Of a DNA stretch of 64,000 bases, positions 21,713 to 33,040 are shown piece after piece. This DNA comes from Onchidella celtica (Eukaryota; Mollusca; Gastropoda; Systellommatophora; Onchidiidae), in assembly GCA_963931925.1 (NCBI GenBank), contig OZ007567.1, positions 92,253,055 through 92,317,054 on the forward strand. The letters are read 5' to 3'. The notes beneath the pieces are model-generated. The model was not told the origin of the DNA and searched no databases. It saw only the letters and a list, made by a program, of their open reading frames with translations. The translations under genes were made by a program, and so were the position numbers. Each line of letters opens with the position of its first letter. Positions within the stretch are counted from its first letter, which is position 1.

Positions 21713-24700
21713 AGTGTGAACAGTTTTACCGCCCTGGCACGAACCGAGTGAATGTTGCGGCCTAAGCAGTCGCAGTAACAAGAGTGAAACCCCCATCAGT
21801 GGTTCTCCTAAACCATAAATCTACACTATACTTCACCCTTACACCATCTTGTTACATATCTGTGCATGTGTTTAATTATCAGCACGAAAAGATTAAACAA
21901 GGAACATGAAAGAGGGAAGGAATGAATAGGGTTGAGAGGGAACAAGTAAACGGCATTTTCTCCCCGACGAATAAAATCGTAATACAATGCAACTTTGCGC
22001 CGTCAACGAAAAAACAAAAAACCAACTGTGAACTGATGTGGACAAACACAGTGGACAAGAAGGAGCGAGCAGTCAGGGTACAGGAAGGTTGAATAGAATA
22101 CATGATCCATGGGCTGTTCAATGGCTCGTGCGCCGGAAAAAATGTAGACTAGGCAAAGATTCTGAGCTACATATTCCCAAGGGCATATCCTAATGTTTAA
22201 GAATGGAAATGCACCTTTCTGAAGTAGATCAAACCGATACCAAACAGCGGTTCGTTTTAAAACGAAAAGAAAAAAGAAGAGAGAGAGAGAAAAAAAGTTT
22301 AATTTGTAACTTCGCCAGGGCGAAATTAGTTTAGTGTCCTTGGAATAATCCAAACGTGCATGTAATGTGGGTAGCTGGTTCAATTCGTTAAAAATTTTGT
22401 CTTTTTTACTTCTAATTATTAGTTAATTTCTCCCAGTGGTTTTGTTTAACCTGACGAATTCCCCCTAGAAACCAAAGGCTGGTGTAATTTCTTTCATTTT
22501 CACTGTTTTAAAATTTATTACATTATTGTCACACATTTACTGTTTATTCTTTTTGTTTGTCTCTGGTGCGGGGCTAGGCAAAATACAACCTTTTGTTTTT
22601 TAATGATTTGCCACGTTTTAACGAAATAATGTTACGGGTATGGGTCAGTTAAGAAAAGTAGCCATTAATTGATGAAACCAGTTTGTCTGTCGTTCATTGT
22701 CAGTTCATTGCGAAAATTAAAAACAACAACAAAACACTATTGTCTAATGAGAAAAAGAAACAAGTCCAGGGTTACAGATATATTCCATTTTTTGTGTGTT
22801 TTTTTAATATATATCCCAATCAAATGTTTTTTGTTTTTTTTTCAAGGGAGTTAAATACTATGTACAAATAGAAATTAATTCCCAATTCTTTTGCATTCGT
22901 GAAAAGAAACGACGTTCGATCTCCAAATTAATTATATGATCCACTGGTCGTTTTTAACAACCTCTGTCTGTCGTGGCATGCACGGATCTGATAAAATTTC
23001 CTATTGTGCCATCTAAACACATGCACCAGTTCAGATGAATGTATAGGCCTATTCACACATGCTGAATGTTCAGGTGTAAGGACATTATCTGCCTCGGGCT
23101 CTGTTCTCAGTGAGCTTGTTCTCAGGGGCCCACCCTCCTCCCGAGATATTCATTTACCGGATGAAAGACGGTATGATATGTCCAAAATACAGCCTTGCTA
23201 CAGCGGACAGTACACAGGAGTACGGAAAGTCTTTGTTTAAGTGGGAGGAGGTGTTGATTAGCCCGAAATTTTACATCATTGCTAATTTATTCACTTTGTC
23301 TGCATTCTCTGTGAGATTTTTTCTTCTTGCTTTGCTCGAATTTTCCCAACTGTTTTGCCCGAATTACCGAATTTGAGGTGATTGGGGTGGGAAATGGGGT
23401 TGGGAAGAGGGGCTGTTAGTTCATGTCAACACTGCATAAGCAAATCAAGCAATTTATTTCTATTGGCTGTTCTGTTGGTTAGTATTAGTATACTTGGTTA
23501 GTATTATCATAAATTTGTTGTTGTTTATTATTTTGTTTGACTGCCACTTTGTTGTACCTAATTATGGTTCAGCTTTCTTTTAAATCTGTGGTCAACGGGG
23601 TCTATGTGACATTTTCCGCAAGATCGATTAATTGTATTTCTAGGCAGCTGTTTGGCAGGGTCAACTGGCAAAAATTACATCAGACCAAGAAAATGCCTTT
23701 CGTAAGTATTGTTTTTATTTCCTGTAAGCTTTAGCTAAATCTACCCCGGGTGTCTTTGAAACAGTGACAGTAGAATGTCTACAATACCCCCTGCAAGTTA
23801 GGCCGCAAAACCTGTTTAGAAACGCACGGTTGACTACAATGCTATCTGTGTCAGGCGTAAGGTAGCGTTATGAACAGGCAAGATAAGAGAGCCGGTGGTG
23901 ATTTCCTCACCACTGATACCCGCAGTGGCCTAATGTCGGAGGGATTCCATCGAACGGATTACCAGAGCTCACAATACGTTAATTTTAGGCTATCTCTTCT
24001 GTGTGCACTTTGAAACGTCTTCTGAGAGACCAGCAACGGAGGAATCAATGGGATAGCGACCATTCTGTGAATATTAGATGAATTGTAACAAGTGAGTAGT
24101 GATACGCTCTAGCAAATAACGGCAGGAAATAGTCACAATGTAATAAATACCAGTGAAATAAAAACGCTTGACTTGTATCCATGGCAAACAAATAAAATTA
24201 ATTCCATTCTAAACCACACCAGATGAACATAAATGTGGCATTAATAATGTTTTTTTGTTTTGTTTGGTACAATCTGTCTGCTTGTGAAATGTATCCCTTG
24301 GGTTTGAGGGGTGGGGGGGGGGGGCAGAAAATTTGGAACCTAAGGGGACAATGAAAGAAGCTTGAGAACGACTGGTTCAATGTGTTTATGAAATAATGTT
24401 TTTCCTGGATATAAATATCTCTGAATGTGAAACACAAACTTGTGTCATGTGGATGCTGTGATTTTGAGTAACTTTTGTCACAATTATATCATCGGCCGTG
24501 TCTGCAATAGCAGCTAAATGACGAACACCTGGACAGTACCGTATCGAAATCTGCTCTCGTATTGATGCATCGCCAAGTCAGGGAACGACATTTCAGACCA
24601 ATTTGAGTGTTTGATCCAGTTTTATCTGATATCATAAGGAATATTGTTATGTACATACATTGCAATGGATTACAGCATTGTGGAGCGCCGATAACAGCGT

Positions 24701-25357
24701 TCCTAGCTGCTGATTCTGTAAACATTGCGTGTGAAAGGGGTGACCGGATAATCAGATCATGCAGGTAAAGTTGCTGGTGATGTAGGTTTTGGTGACAGCG
24801 CTAGCTGTTGAGGTCTCCCTGCTGAGCGCTGCTACAGTTGTCAGGTTGTCCCATCTGTGCTCACGTGTGAATGCATGTGTATCTACCGCCATGACTTAAT
24901 ACTTATCGGTGTGTGCAAAGTTGCTGCTAGCGTGTGGAGATTATCTGCCTTGAAGTGTAAGCATGTTAAACATAATATTTAAAACAAAAATATTATTATC
25001 ACTTGTCACACTGCCTTCATCATATCACAATTTTTTATCGTCGTTATCATAATAATAATCAATCATGTCACTTTTTCTAAGTGATCTTAACATCATCATT
25101 CTGTATATCCCATTACTCTCTTAAATGAAGGTAAGGTCTCATTAAGCTCTCATCATCTACGCTATTATCATCACTGAACTAGTTTGAATTGTGCCTATGA
25201 TTATCAGTACCTGTTCACTACTCTGATTTGACGCCTTTAATATTTGGCTTATATTTTGGCACTTACACAATTATGTCCAGCGGTGTGTCCATCGGTCACA
25301 GAGTGTGAAGTATATAATGCAATTGAAAGATGAATTAATATACATTATGAGCATGTT
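21713..25357. other. No recognisable gene
   Basis: Mostly unique-looking AT-rich DNA. A run of 12 G lies at 24313-24324, and 24358-24375 (CTTGAGAACGACTGG) looks like the right end of a 5'-truncated hAT element. Open frames here carry no known motif. Confidence 0.4.
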
Positions 25358-25858
25358 TATGGGGTCGACTTTCTTCTTACAGCTTTTTCTTTTTGCCATA
25401 TTTTGACAGAGGTAGGTTAGGTTTGCTGTCGCCAATGGGTCGTAACGGGGATATCGCTGATTTGGCGTCTTACCGCCGGATGATGAGTGTGGTACATGAT
25501 CATTGCCTATAATTATAATGTTTCATAGCCATCGCAAACAGAGCACAGAAAGAAAGGAATATCTTCCTTGCCCAAGCAAAGTAGGCCTATTACACAAGAA
25601 ATATCTTCCCGACCTAAAAAATATGCAGAGACAAAAATATTTTCCTTGCCTAAGTTAAGTGAATAGTAAAGAAATATCTTCTCTGCATGCATTTTGCACA
25701 TAGGGATTGCATAGTCTGGGGATATATCTTCCTTACCTATGCAAAGTGAATAGGCACTGGATATCTTCCCTACCTATGCAAGGTGAATAGGTAGGGGGTG
25801 TCTTCCTTACCTATGCAAAGTGTATAGGTGGGGGATATCTTCCCTACTTATGCACTTC
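25358..25858 (+). repeat. 500 bp dispersed repeat (copy 1) ending in degenerate tandem units
   Basis: Nearly identical to 41301-41811. The first 150 bp are single-copy in layout (TTTTCTTTTTGCCATA, then GGTAGGTTAGGTTTGC). From about 25540 it consists of degenerate units of about 36-45 bp with consensus ATATCTTCCYTACCTATGC followed by AAAGTGAATAGG. The frame it encodes on the minus strand (LGKEDI repeats) mirrors the DNA periodicity and is not a gene. No terminal inverted repeats or target duplications were found. Confidence 0.85.
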
Positions 25859-28109
25859 CTTCTTTTATTTTTAGTGCTTCTTATGAAGACGCACGATTCC
25901 CGTGCGTCTTGTTCTTTATCCTGACACACACCGACACTGATACACAATTATGCACACGTCATGCCGATTTCAAACAAACTCACTAATATGTCAGGATGAC
26001 CCACGACTTTAATAGTGCACAAAATACATTACATCATGTTCCAGTCGATGAACGCTGACGTTATGTCAGATTCTATTTGTAGGGTTCAATTCAAGTTTAC
26101 ATCTGGCTAAATTTAACACCACATAAGAAAACAAACACATCTAAAACTAATAGAGCTGCTGATACTTTTGTGGGGGTTTAAAAACTGAAACAACAACACT
26201 GCAAGTAAACATGAAAACCGCAGTCACGAAAGAAACCATGGTTTATCTTTAAAAACTATCACTCTTGTGGGGAAAATAAATATTGGAATACAAAAAGATG
26301 AACGGGGAAAAAACTTCCCGAAATAGAAAACCAACCTTTATTTGCTTAATCTTTGCTTTATTTTGAAGCTGTACCAAATCATTTTCGACCAAGGATTATG
26401 CGTTCATTTACTTTATGTTCATTTACCATGGAAAGAAGAGGCGAGAAACACGCACATACACAGTATAAGCTTAATTTACTCAAAGCAGACAATGTAGGTC
26501 AACGTGGTCTCCGATATGAAACTTGTAGAACCAGATCTGGACCACCGAGATCCCCGTGCATCCCCAAAATAAGGCTTTAGGAAAAAAATCCATCTGAATC
26601 AGTAAAAACGATATTTCTTCGTCATAATTATATTTTTTAGGCCCTTGAGAATAGCAGTGCTGTGGTCAACTGTCGCTCTAGTACAACATGCATTAATGAT
26701 TTAATGCACTGCCTTTGGAAGAAGCAAGGAGACCTATATATTAAGTGGGGATATTTTGTGAATTTACTACACATGTTTATCATGTCAATGTATTTGTATA
26801 TTTCTGCTAATGGTCTAGGCCCATTACTGGATTCACACAATGCACTCGTTGGACTGTAAAATTTATCGCTATCCGATAAACCTCCCGCAGGAAGTAGCAA
26901 CGCTCGAGCCGGGGACCAGGTTTAGGACTGAACAATAGCATTCATATCTATGTCATTTCCGTGTTTTACAGCTCATACATAAATTATACAAAGCTTGGCT
27001 GTCATGCTGTGTCTGACGAACGTGCTAATCAATATCATGAAGGACCGAACATTATCAGCCATAAATGATATGGAATCTACACATTTGTGTCTCTCAGTTT
27101 GTTTTATGAAAGATAAATAGACAGATTGTCGGTATTTTCCCACCTTCCTTTTGCATCAATGAATGGGGAAAATCTTAAAACAACAACAATAATAACAACA
27201 ACAAAACTTCATCCTGAGCATCACACATAACGGCACCATTTGTGTCTAAACAGGTCACGCCATGCCATTGTCACTTCCCAAAAAAAAAAAAAAAAATCAC
27301 TTTCTGTGACGTAACACAGTTATCACAACTTATTTTAGCATCACCCTTTCGTAAAGTCATATTATAGTTGCCAAAGTTTTAGTTGGCCTACGGAGTCATA
27401 TTCCGTAACGTCATTCCGTCTAAGTTTATTTCCAGTGACTTCATGCTCTTTCCATGATTTAGCATCACCATCTGAAGTGTTACGTCGTGCTATTGTCGCT
27501 ATTTCCCCCTGACTGCTACAATATATAGCTATGGACAAGTCGTTTTTTTTTTTTTTAACCACCGTTTTTTCCCGTCCTTAGAATTCTCTTATTTCCAGTT
27601 ATTTTTATGCTTTAGCGAGGGACATAGTTTTGAAATAGTATCCCCTCTACCGCTTTCATTTGTATCGTAATAATAATAATAATAAATTTCTTTGTTATGT
27701 CAATTTTATAGTCTTTCGACCTATTGTCTCCCTTTCCAGCAGTGCATTCCCCTTGCCTGTGAGTTATTGGAAGTTAAAATTGTAGGCATAGTGTGGACAT
27801 TCACTCTGTCTGCAGGAAACAGGTTGTTCATTCATGCGTTTGTTGTCCCCCCAAAAAATTATGCTTGAAAGGCCGAATGATTTCGATAGAAGGGAGCTCG
27901 GTATTCCGTGAAATTTCTGAAGTACATGCTTAGAAATTTTTTGCGATATCTTTCAGGTAACATTTTAATTTTGAATTATTTTTTTTTTAATACCGTTTGG
28001 GAAATTTGCCTTGGTGTCATTGCAGCCCAACTGGAACAGACACGTCGTCGCCACAGTGCAGCTCCGGTCGGCGGTTTTTTTTAGGGGTGAGAGGGGCGGG
28101 TGGAGGGAG
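25859..28109. other. No recognisable gene
   Basis: AT-rich DNA with A-tracts (27280-27296), a T-tract (27543-27556) and short (AAT)n at 27667-27684. TAGCATCACC occurs twice (near 27338 and 27460) in a locally repetitive stretch rich in CGT/ACG. Confidence 0.4.
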
Positions 28110-28400
28110 TGGTAGGGATACGTTTTATTTAAGTTTGCTCGGGCAAACGGCCTGTTCGGCCTGCTCTTTTCGATTTCCAATTGCCAAGGTATCTTTAACG
28201 TGCGCAAGGTGCACACGGGATCTCCGAATTTTTCATCCTTATCCGAGAAGTCTAGGAGCTCGATCCTACTTACCATAGGCTCAGGGACAGGAAAATATGA
28301 GAAAAATCCCAAAATTCCAACATGCCTGCACCGACCGGGATTTGAACCCGGTACCTTCGGCATGAGAGGCGAGCACCATGCCTCTAGACCACCGAGTCTG
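28110..28400 (-). mobile_element. tRNA-derived SINE (copy 1)
   Basis: On the minus strand it opens with a tRNA-like head: box A GGTGGTCTAGAGG, a CTCTCA anticodon-loop-like segment and box B GGTTCAAATCC within a CCGGG/CCCGG T-arm. Head sequence resembles tRNA-Glu (inference). A body follows with the conserved stretch GCGCACGTTAAAGATACC then TTGGCA, shared with copy 3. The tail ends near TATCCCTACC. Transcription by RNA polymerase III from boxes A and B is expected for an intact SINE. The acceptor stem is not paired, so it is not a tRNA gene. Confidence 0.88.
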
Positions 28401-29852
28401 TCAGAAATTTGTTTAAAGTTGGAAAGGCTGTATATAAAAATCATAACGTCTCGATCTGCAACATGGGAACTTCTGCATAAATGTCTGGACAAGTTTAAGT
28501 TTTGATTATATGTGGGATTAGCGACTCTATCGCCAATATTTGTCGATTTATATTCCAAATAATATTCCCTTAGTATGGGCGATGAGTTTCAGAACTGAGT
28601 CAACTACCTTTCTTTCCGTATCGAATGCCATTATTGCGTTACGCCAAGAACAGTACCACCTTTAACGCCTTTGTGATTTGTTCGCTCCGTTACCCCCAAT
28701 GACACAGTAAACCACTTCATGTTATCAAGCGCATCGGGCTATCGATCCTGTTTTTAACGCTCACTGTTTTCAGAAGGCTGACGTTGATTTTTGACGTGTG
28801 AAGATCGATGAATGCATTTTAATCCTCTTTTACTATGCGTGCCTCAATATGATTACGTTTTCCACACGCGCCAGTTTAGACTAACATACTTGTGAAACTG
28901 AACTTAAAGTGACAGCGAGAGTGAGCCCTCGTAGATATAGCCCGCGGAACACGGGTATCTAATACTGACTGTGCTTTCAGTAAATTTCGACCCGAAGAGG
29001 TTTGATTTAACTACAGACTTTTGACAAACATAGGCATAGTAACTGACTCCCGATTACTGTTGTAGAAATATCTACATGGCATGAAAAACTCTGTAAAAAT
29101 CTTGAGCAGTCAGGTTCACCTGTCCTGCCAGAAGATCCGTGAAGGAGTACTTTGTTTCCTGCAGTCCGCATGGAAGTAGAGGAAAGTTTAACTTGTAACA
29201 AGACTTAAACATGGACCATGCTCTAGGTAAATGTCGCTGTTGAGACAGTATTACAACCGTACAAAACTTCCTTTAATTGAAGAACAAACACGCCTACTGA
29301 GATACCTTTTCCAGCTGTATGTACACGTTAATGTTTGGATTTAGAATGTGGATCATATACATTCATAATAAAGAAACTGCATGTATATCTTGTCACTAAT
29401 TTGTGCTGGACACGAAATTTGGGTAAATCACAAGACACCCAGTTGCCAAGCCCATTAAACAGTTTCAGTTTTCTGAAAAACATTATGAGAAATTTAAAGA
29501 TCAGAAGATGATTTTAAAAAATGTCACAAGAAAGAAAGAGACAGAAGATGTCTTTTGGCATTCGAAAACTTTCTTCAAAGTTTATGTTTCATACTAGATC
29601 TCTGGCTTGTCGGTGTCACTCAGACATTACTGGCATCGATATAATAAATAAAAGACAGGAGTTCTGAAAGTACTCGCTGTTGTCAACAGTTCAAAATATC
29701 GACTCGCGTCGTCCTAAGGGAAGTGTTTTTTTTTCAAAGTGCATGATGTACCCGGCATTATCTGGGATAAACCTGTGAACCCACCGTTCTATCTCTCTCT
29801 TTCTCTCTTTTTGGTCTAGAGAGCTTCCCATAATTATTTCTACAGTCTTACC
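28401..29852. other. No recognisable gene
   Basis: Unique-looking AT-rich DNA with a short (CT)n tract near 29795-29810. No exon or element boundary was recognised. Confidence 0.4.
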
Positions 29853-29902
29853 CATAGAGATAGTACTATTAGTAATTACACATGTGTTATAGTATCTCTA
29901 TG
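29853..29902. mobile_element. 50 bp remnant made of two P-like termini
   Basis: The segment starts CATAGAGATAGTACTA and ends TTATAGTATCTCTATG, so its ends are inverted copies of the P-like terminus seen at 37477-39508. It is flanked by GTCTTACC (29845-29852) and GTCTTACT (29903-29910), a 7/8 match to an 8 bp target duplication. Fifty bases leave almost nothing between the termini, so it is either an extreme internal deletion or an excision footprint. Confidence 0.75.
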
Positions 29903-30261
29903 GTCTTACTACAGATTTCATGCACACCAGAGTACTGCGCAGTCATTTCTGATAGGGAAATTGCGCGCACCGAATTGAAAGCGTATCGATATCGCTTCCG
30001 GTGTGGTGGGCTTATTACAGGGAGCCAAAACAGGGATCATTGTATTTTACATTTCTACAACTTTTTATTTAAAAACACCCGAAACTTGAATCAACACAAT
30101 CGGTCTATACAAAAGCGATTGGGCTGGATTAGTTGACAATTAAGAAAATTAATTTCATAATTTTTGAAACTGTTATTTAGGCTGTAGCGTCGGAAAAAAA
30201 AAAAAAGGCCCAAAAAGTGCAGCACAATGAATTACTCCTGCCACTGTATTTTTTTAAATAA
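29903..30261. other. No recognisable gene
   Basis: It contains a stretch (about 29920-29945, TTTCATGCACACCAGAG) resembling the 120 bp segment inside Helitron B2 (CTCATGCGCGCCAGGAC, about 30562-30580). This hints at a shared repeat. No gene. Confidence 0.4.
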
Positions 30262-30859
30262 CTAGTGTAAGGGCCCGTTCAAAGAACGGGTTGCAAACAA
30301 CACGCACAATCAGCACACAGATTAGGAAGAAAACAACTCACAACTGGCACAGCAACACCCGCATGGCCCGTACCGTGCATAAAGCAGACGGCACAGAAAC
30401 TCATGCCTTCAAACTTTGAAACGCAACCGGAAGTTTAAAGTCGAAACAAAACAAAGGCAGGAGGGAGGCAACCATTGTTGAGGAGAAAGCATTATTCGAT
30501 GACGTACTCTCTCTCTGTCTCTCTTACAATAAAAGTAGTAATCTGCAGTCCTGCTTCAGAACTCATGCGCGCCAGGACACTGCGCACCAGGCTTGATATA
30601 GTTATTTTTTATGACATGCACGGTACTAAAGTCGAAACAAAACAAAGGCAGGAGGGAGGCCATCATTGTTGAGGAGAAAGCATTATTCGATGTTTTTAGG
30701 CCTATTTTCATTTATTACAAAATTACGATCCTTCGCTTTCATGTCAAAGGAATAGACACAGTAGCAAAATGAACTATCTTTCACATGTAATTTTTTCAGG
30801 CCTGGGCATTTCTTCCTCGCAGCAGTGAATTATTTTTCCTTGCTGTTTTTTTATATAGA
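30262..30859 (-). mobile_element. Non-autonomous Helitron B2 (598 bp)
   Basis: On the minus strand it starts TCTATATAAAAAAACAGC directly after the CTAG of Helitron B1 and ends in a hairpin CCCGTT-CTTTG-AACGGG followed by CCCTTACACTAG and a T. The interior matches B1. It carries an internal direct duplication of about 65 bp (30436-30500 and 30627-30692) flanking a segment of about 125 bp that B1 lacks. No coding capacity. Confidence 0.8.
30436..30692 (+). repeat. 65 bp direct duplication around a 125 bp insert inside Helitron B2
   Basis: Two copies of TAAAGTCGAAACAAAACAAA...CATTATTCGATG (30436-30500, 30627-30692) bracket a segment found in no other Helitron copy here. A duplication this long is not a transposon target-site duplication; template switching or unequal exchange is more likely. 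Confidence 0.8.
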
Positions 30860-31286
30860 CTAGCTGAGTTACCCGGCCCTGCCCGGGAGAAATATCTTTA
30901 TCTGGAAAACAACACGCACAATCGGCACACAGATTATGTAGATCTAGGTAGAAAACAACTCACAGTTGGCACAGTAACACCCGCATGGCCCGTGCATAAG
31001 GCAGACGGCACAGAAACTCATGCCTTCTAACTTTGAAACGCAACCGGAAGTTTAAAGTCGAAACAAAACAAAGACAGGAGGGAGGCCATCATTGTTGAGG
31101 AGAAAGCATTATTCGATGTTTTTAGACCTATTTTCATTTATTACAAAATTGCGATACTTCGCTTTCATGTCAAAGGAATAGACATAGTAGCAAAAAGAAC
31201 TATCTTTCACATGTGATTTTTTCAGGTCTGGGCATTTCTTCCTCGCAGCAGTGAATTTTTTTTCCTTGCTGTTTTTTTTATGTAGA
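30860..31286 (-). mobile_element. Non-autonomous Helitron B1 (427 bp)
   Basis: On the minus strand it starts TCTACATAAAAAAAACAGC preceded by A (31287) and ends in the hairpin CCCGG-GCAGGG-CCGGG followed by TAACTCAGCTAG. The next base begins the TC of Helitron B2, with no spacer between the two. Interior close to 95% like B2 by eye. Confidence 0.82.
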
Positions 31287-31785
31287 TTAGATTTGTCTCT
31301 AATGAGGTTCTGTTATTCTTAGCTGCTAAATGGCCATGCCCTGAGGGGATTTTCAATCCCGGTTTATGTTCCTTCTCATCGATCTCTTTTGATTTATTTG
31401 TATTCATTTCTGTGTAGGTCAGGTCTTTGTTATGGCTTTTGTGTTTCCTAGTATTTCTATGTTCCTTGCAACATTTATACTAAAGCAATGAAATCGTTCT
31501 GAAATGGACTTCAGCTATTGGCTGATGCCATGGGGAAAAAAACTTAGGGATCTGACAGACTGAAGGGTAGTTGACGCAAAACAAGACAGGAGTATTATTG
31601 TTAACAGATAAGAAAAGCCTGAATCGCGAGTCAGAAATCCGATGACTCTGTTTCTCTGATATGCATATTGTACTTTCAATTGCTGATTCAGAACATATTA
31701 TCTCGTCTCTTTATCATTGTCTTTAACAAACGTTTCTCTCTCTCTCTCTCTCTCGCTCTCTCTCTCTTCTCTGTTTCTGATTGTA
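31287..31785. other. No gene; ends in a (CT)n tract
   Basis: AT-rich DNA followed by a CT microsatellite at about 31735-31770 that abuts the mariner-type MITE. Confidence 0.5.
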
Positions 31786-32046
31786 CAGAGTGTCCCAGAA
31801 GTCGCCCACCATCCTGGTTTTAAGAAGACACCTTTATTGATTTCATAAACACCTTTATTGATGATAATCATAACAAATGCTCAAATGAGCACCCTCTGCA
31901 ATAAAACATGCATCAGTTGCCTTCATCAAACTGTCTTTCACATTCCTGAGGGTTTGAGGGGTGATCTTTTGGCACTCAGTTGTTACTGCATTTTTCAGTA
32001 AATGTCTTTTTGAAACCAGAATGGTGCTCGACTTCTGGGACACCCG
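31786..32046. mobile_element. Mariner/Tc1-type MITE (261 bp) with TA flanks
   Basis: The left end CAGAGTGTCCCAGAAGTCG and the right end, read on the minus strand as CGGGTGTCCCAGAAGTCG, are inverted repeats that continue to about 35 bp (CACCAT-CTGGTTT). TA dinucleotides flank both ends (31784-31785, 32047-32048), the target of IS630/Tc1/mariner elements. It retains the C-terminal part of a transposase frame, so it is a deletion derivative of a coding element. Confidence 0.85.
31855..32043 (-). pseudogene. Remnant of a mariner-like transposase C-terminus
   Basis: A 62-codon frame contains ECQKITPQTLRNVKDSLM and CFIAEGAHL, which match the pattern (I-T-P-L-R-N-V ... C-GG-H) at the C-terminal end of mariner/IS630-type transposases. 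The DDE/D catalytic motifs are absent. The right terminal repeat lies at the 5' end of this frame. Assignment to a subfamily is not possible from this fragment. Confidence 0.55.
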
Positions 32047-32943
32047 TAATATTTCGATCCTATTTTCAAATTCTGAGGTCTTATTCTGCTATTTTTGAAT
32101 TACAGTCATGTATTATAGTGTTTGTCACAAAGGCGTAGAATTATACCGTGGAAAAAACTATGCGGGCCATTCCACAAGGACCCACAGCACTAAGTACATT
32201 ATCCTAACCAGATGCGCCCCTTGACCAAGTACTCAGAAGACACAGAAGAGCAAAGGCACCACTAAAAACTGTCATTTAATAGCTATCTTCGAGTTTCCAA
32301 CTGATGGCAAACACCGTGCCGTCAAAGACAGAGACAGGACCCCCTTATCTCCTAGCGCTCAACTGATCTTTGTTTGTCAAAGGATTTACACAGTGGAGCA
32401 TACCTGCACTACCGTGCCGGGTGCGATTGGTGGGGGAGAGGGAGTGATACTTTGCCGAAGTGGTTTATATCATCTCGTCCTTGAGGGCTCAGTAGACCAA
32501 CACTCACAGAACGGAATGATAGATAAGGCGCCAGATGCAGGATTTATAACAAGTGAAGGGCCAATAGCCGTAGGCCCAGGCCGCCCAGAAGCAAACAAAC
32601 AAACAAACAAACAGAAAAAGATCTCTTCACTGACATCAGCTGGTGGTCAAACAGAAGTACCCAGTAATAGCGAACAAAACCGGGTAAGCCTATAAGACAT
32701 TTCTGACTCTTTGTTTTGCTGGAGGCAATTCATAAACGATACAGATGACTTACAACGGATATTGTATCATGATAATTGTGCGAAGACATTGAAGTCCACG
32801 TGTACAGCCATTAACAACAACAACAACAACAACAACAAACCAACTTACTAAGGTTGCGATTGACTTTGCTTGCATTATGGATTGTTTGCACTAATTTATT
32901 TATCGTTGATACTGGATCCGCTGGACTGCCCATGCTGTTTTCT

Positions 32944-33040
<97 letters not shown>

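Noticed and set aside
25513..25701. Small repetitive protein gene (LGKEDI repeats), also at 41461-41658
   Set aside because: The amino-acid repeats simply follow the 36-45 bp DNA repeat. There is no other coding signal, and the frame is shared only because the DNA is duplicated.
28321..28400. tRNA gene on the minus strand
   Set aside because: Boxes A and B and the T-arm are present, but the acceptor stem does not pair and a SINE body follows. The same head recurs at 50311 and 56800.
30862..30892. Penelope-type terminal repeat or hammerhead ribozyme at TAGCTGAGTTACCCGG
   Set aside because: The motif is the Helitron 3' hairpin plus CTAG read on the opposite strand. No CTGANGA...GAAA ribozyme core is present.
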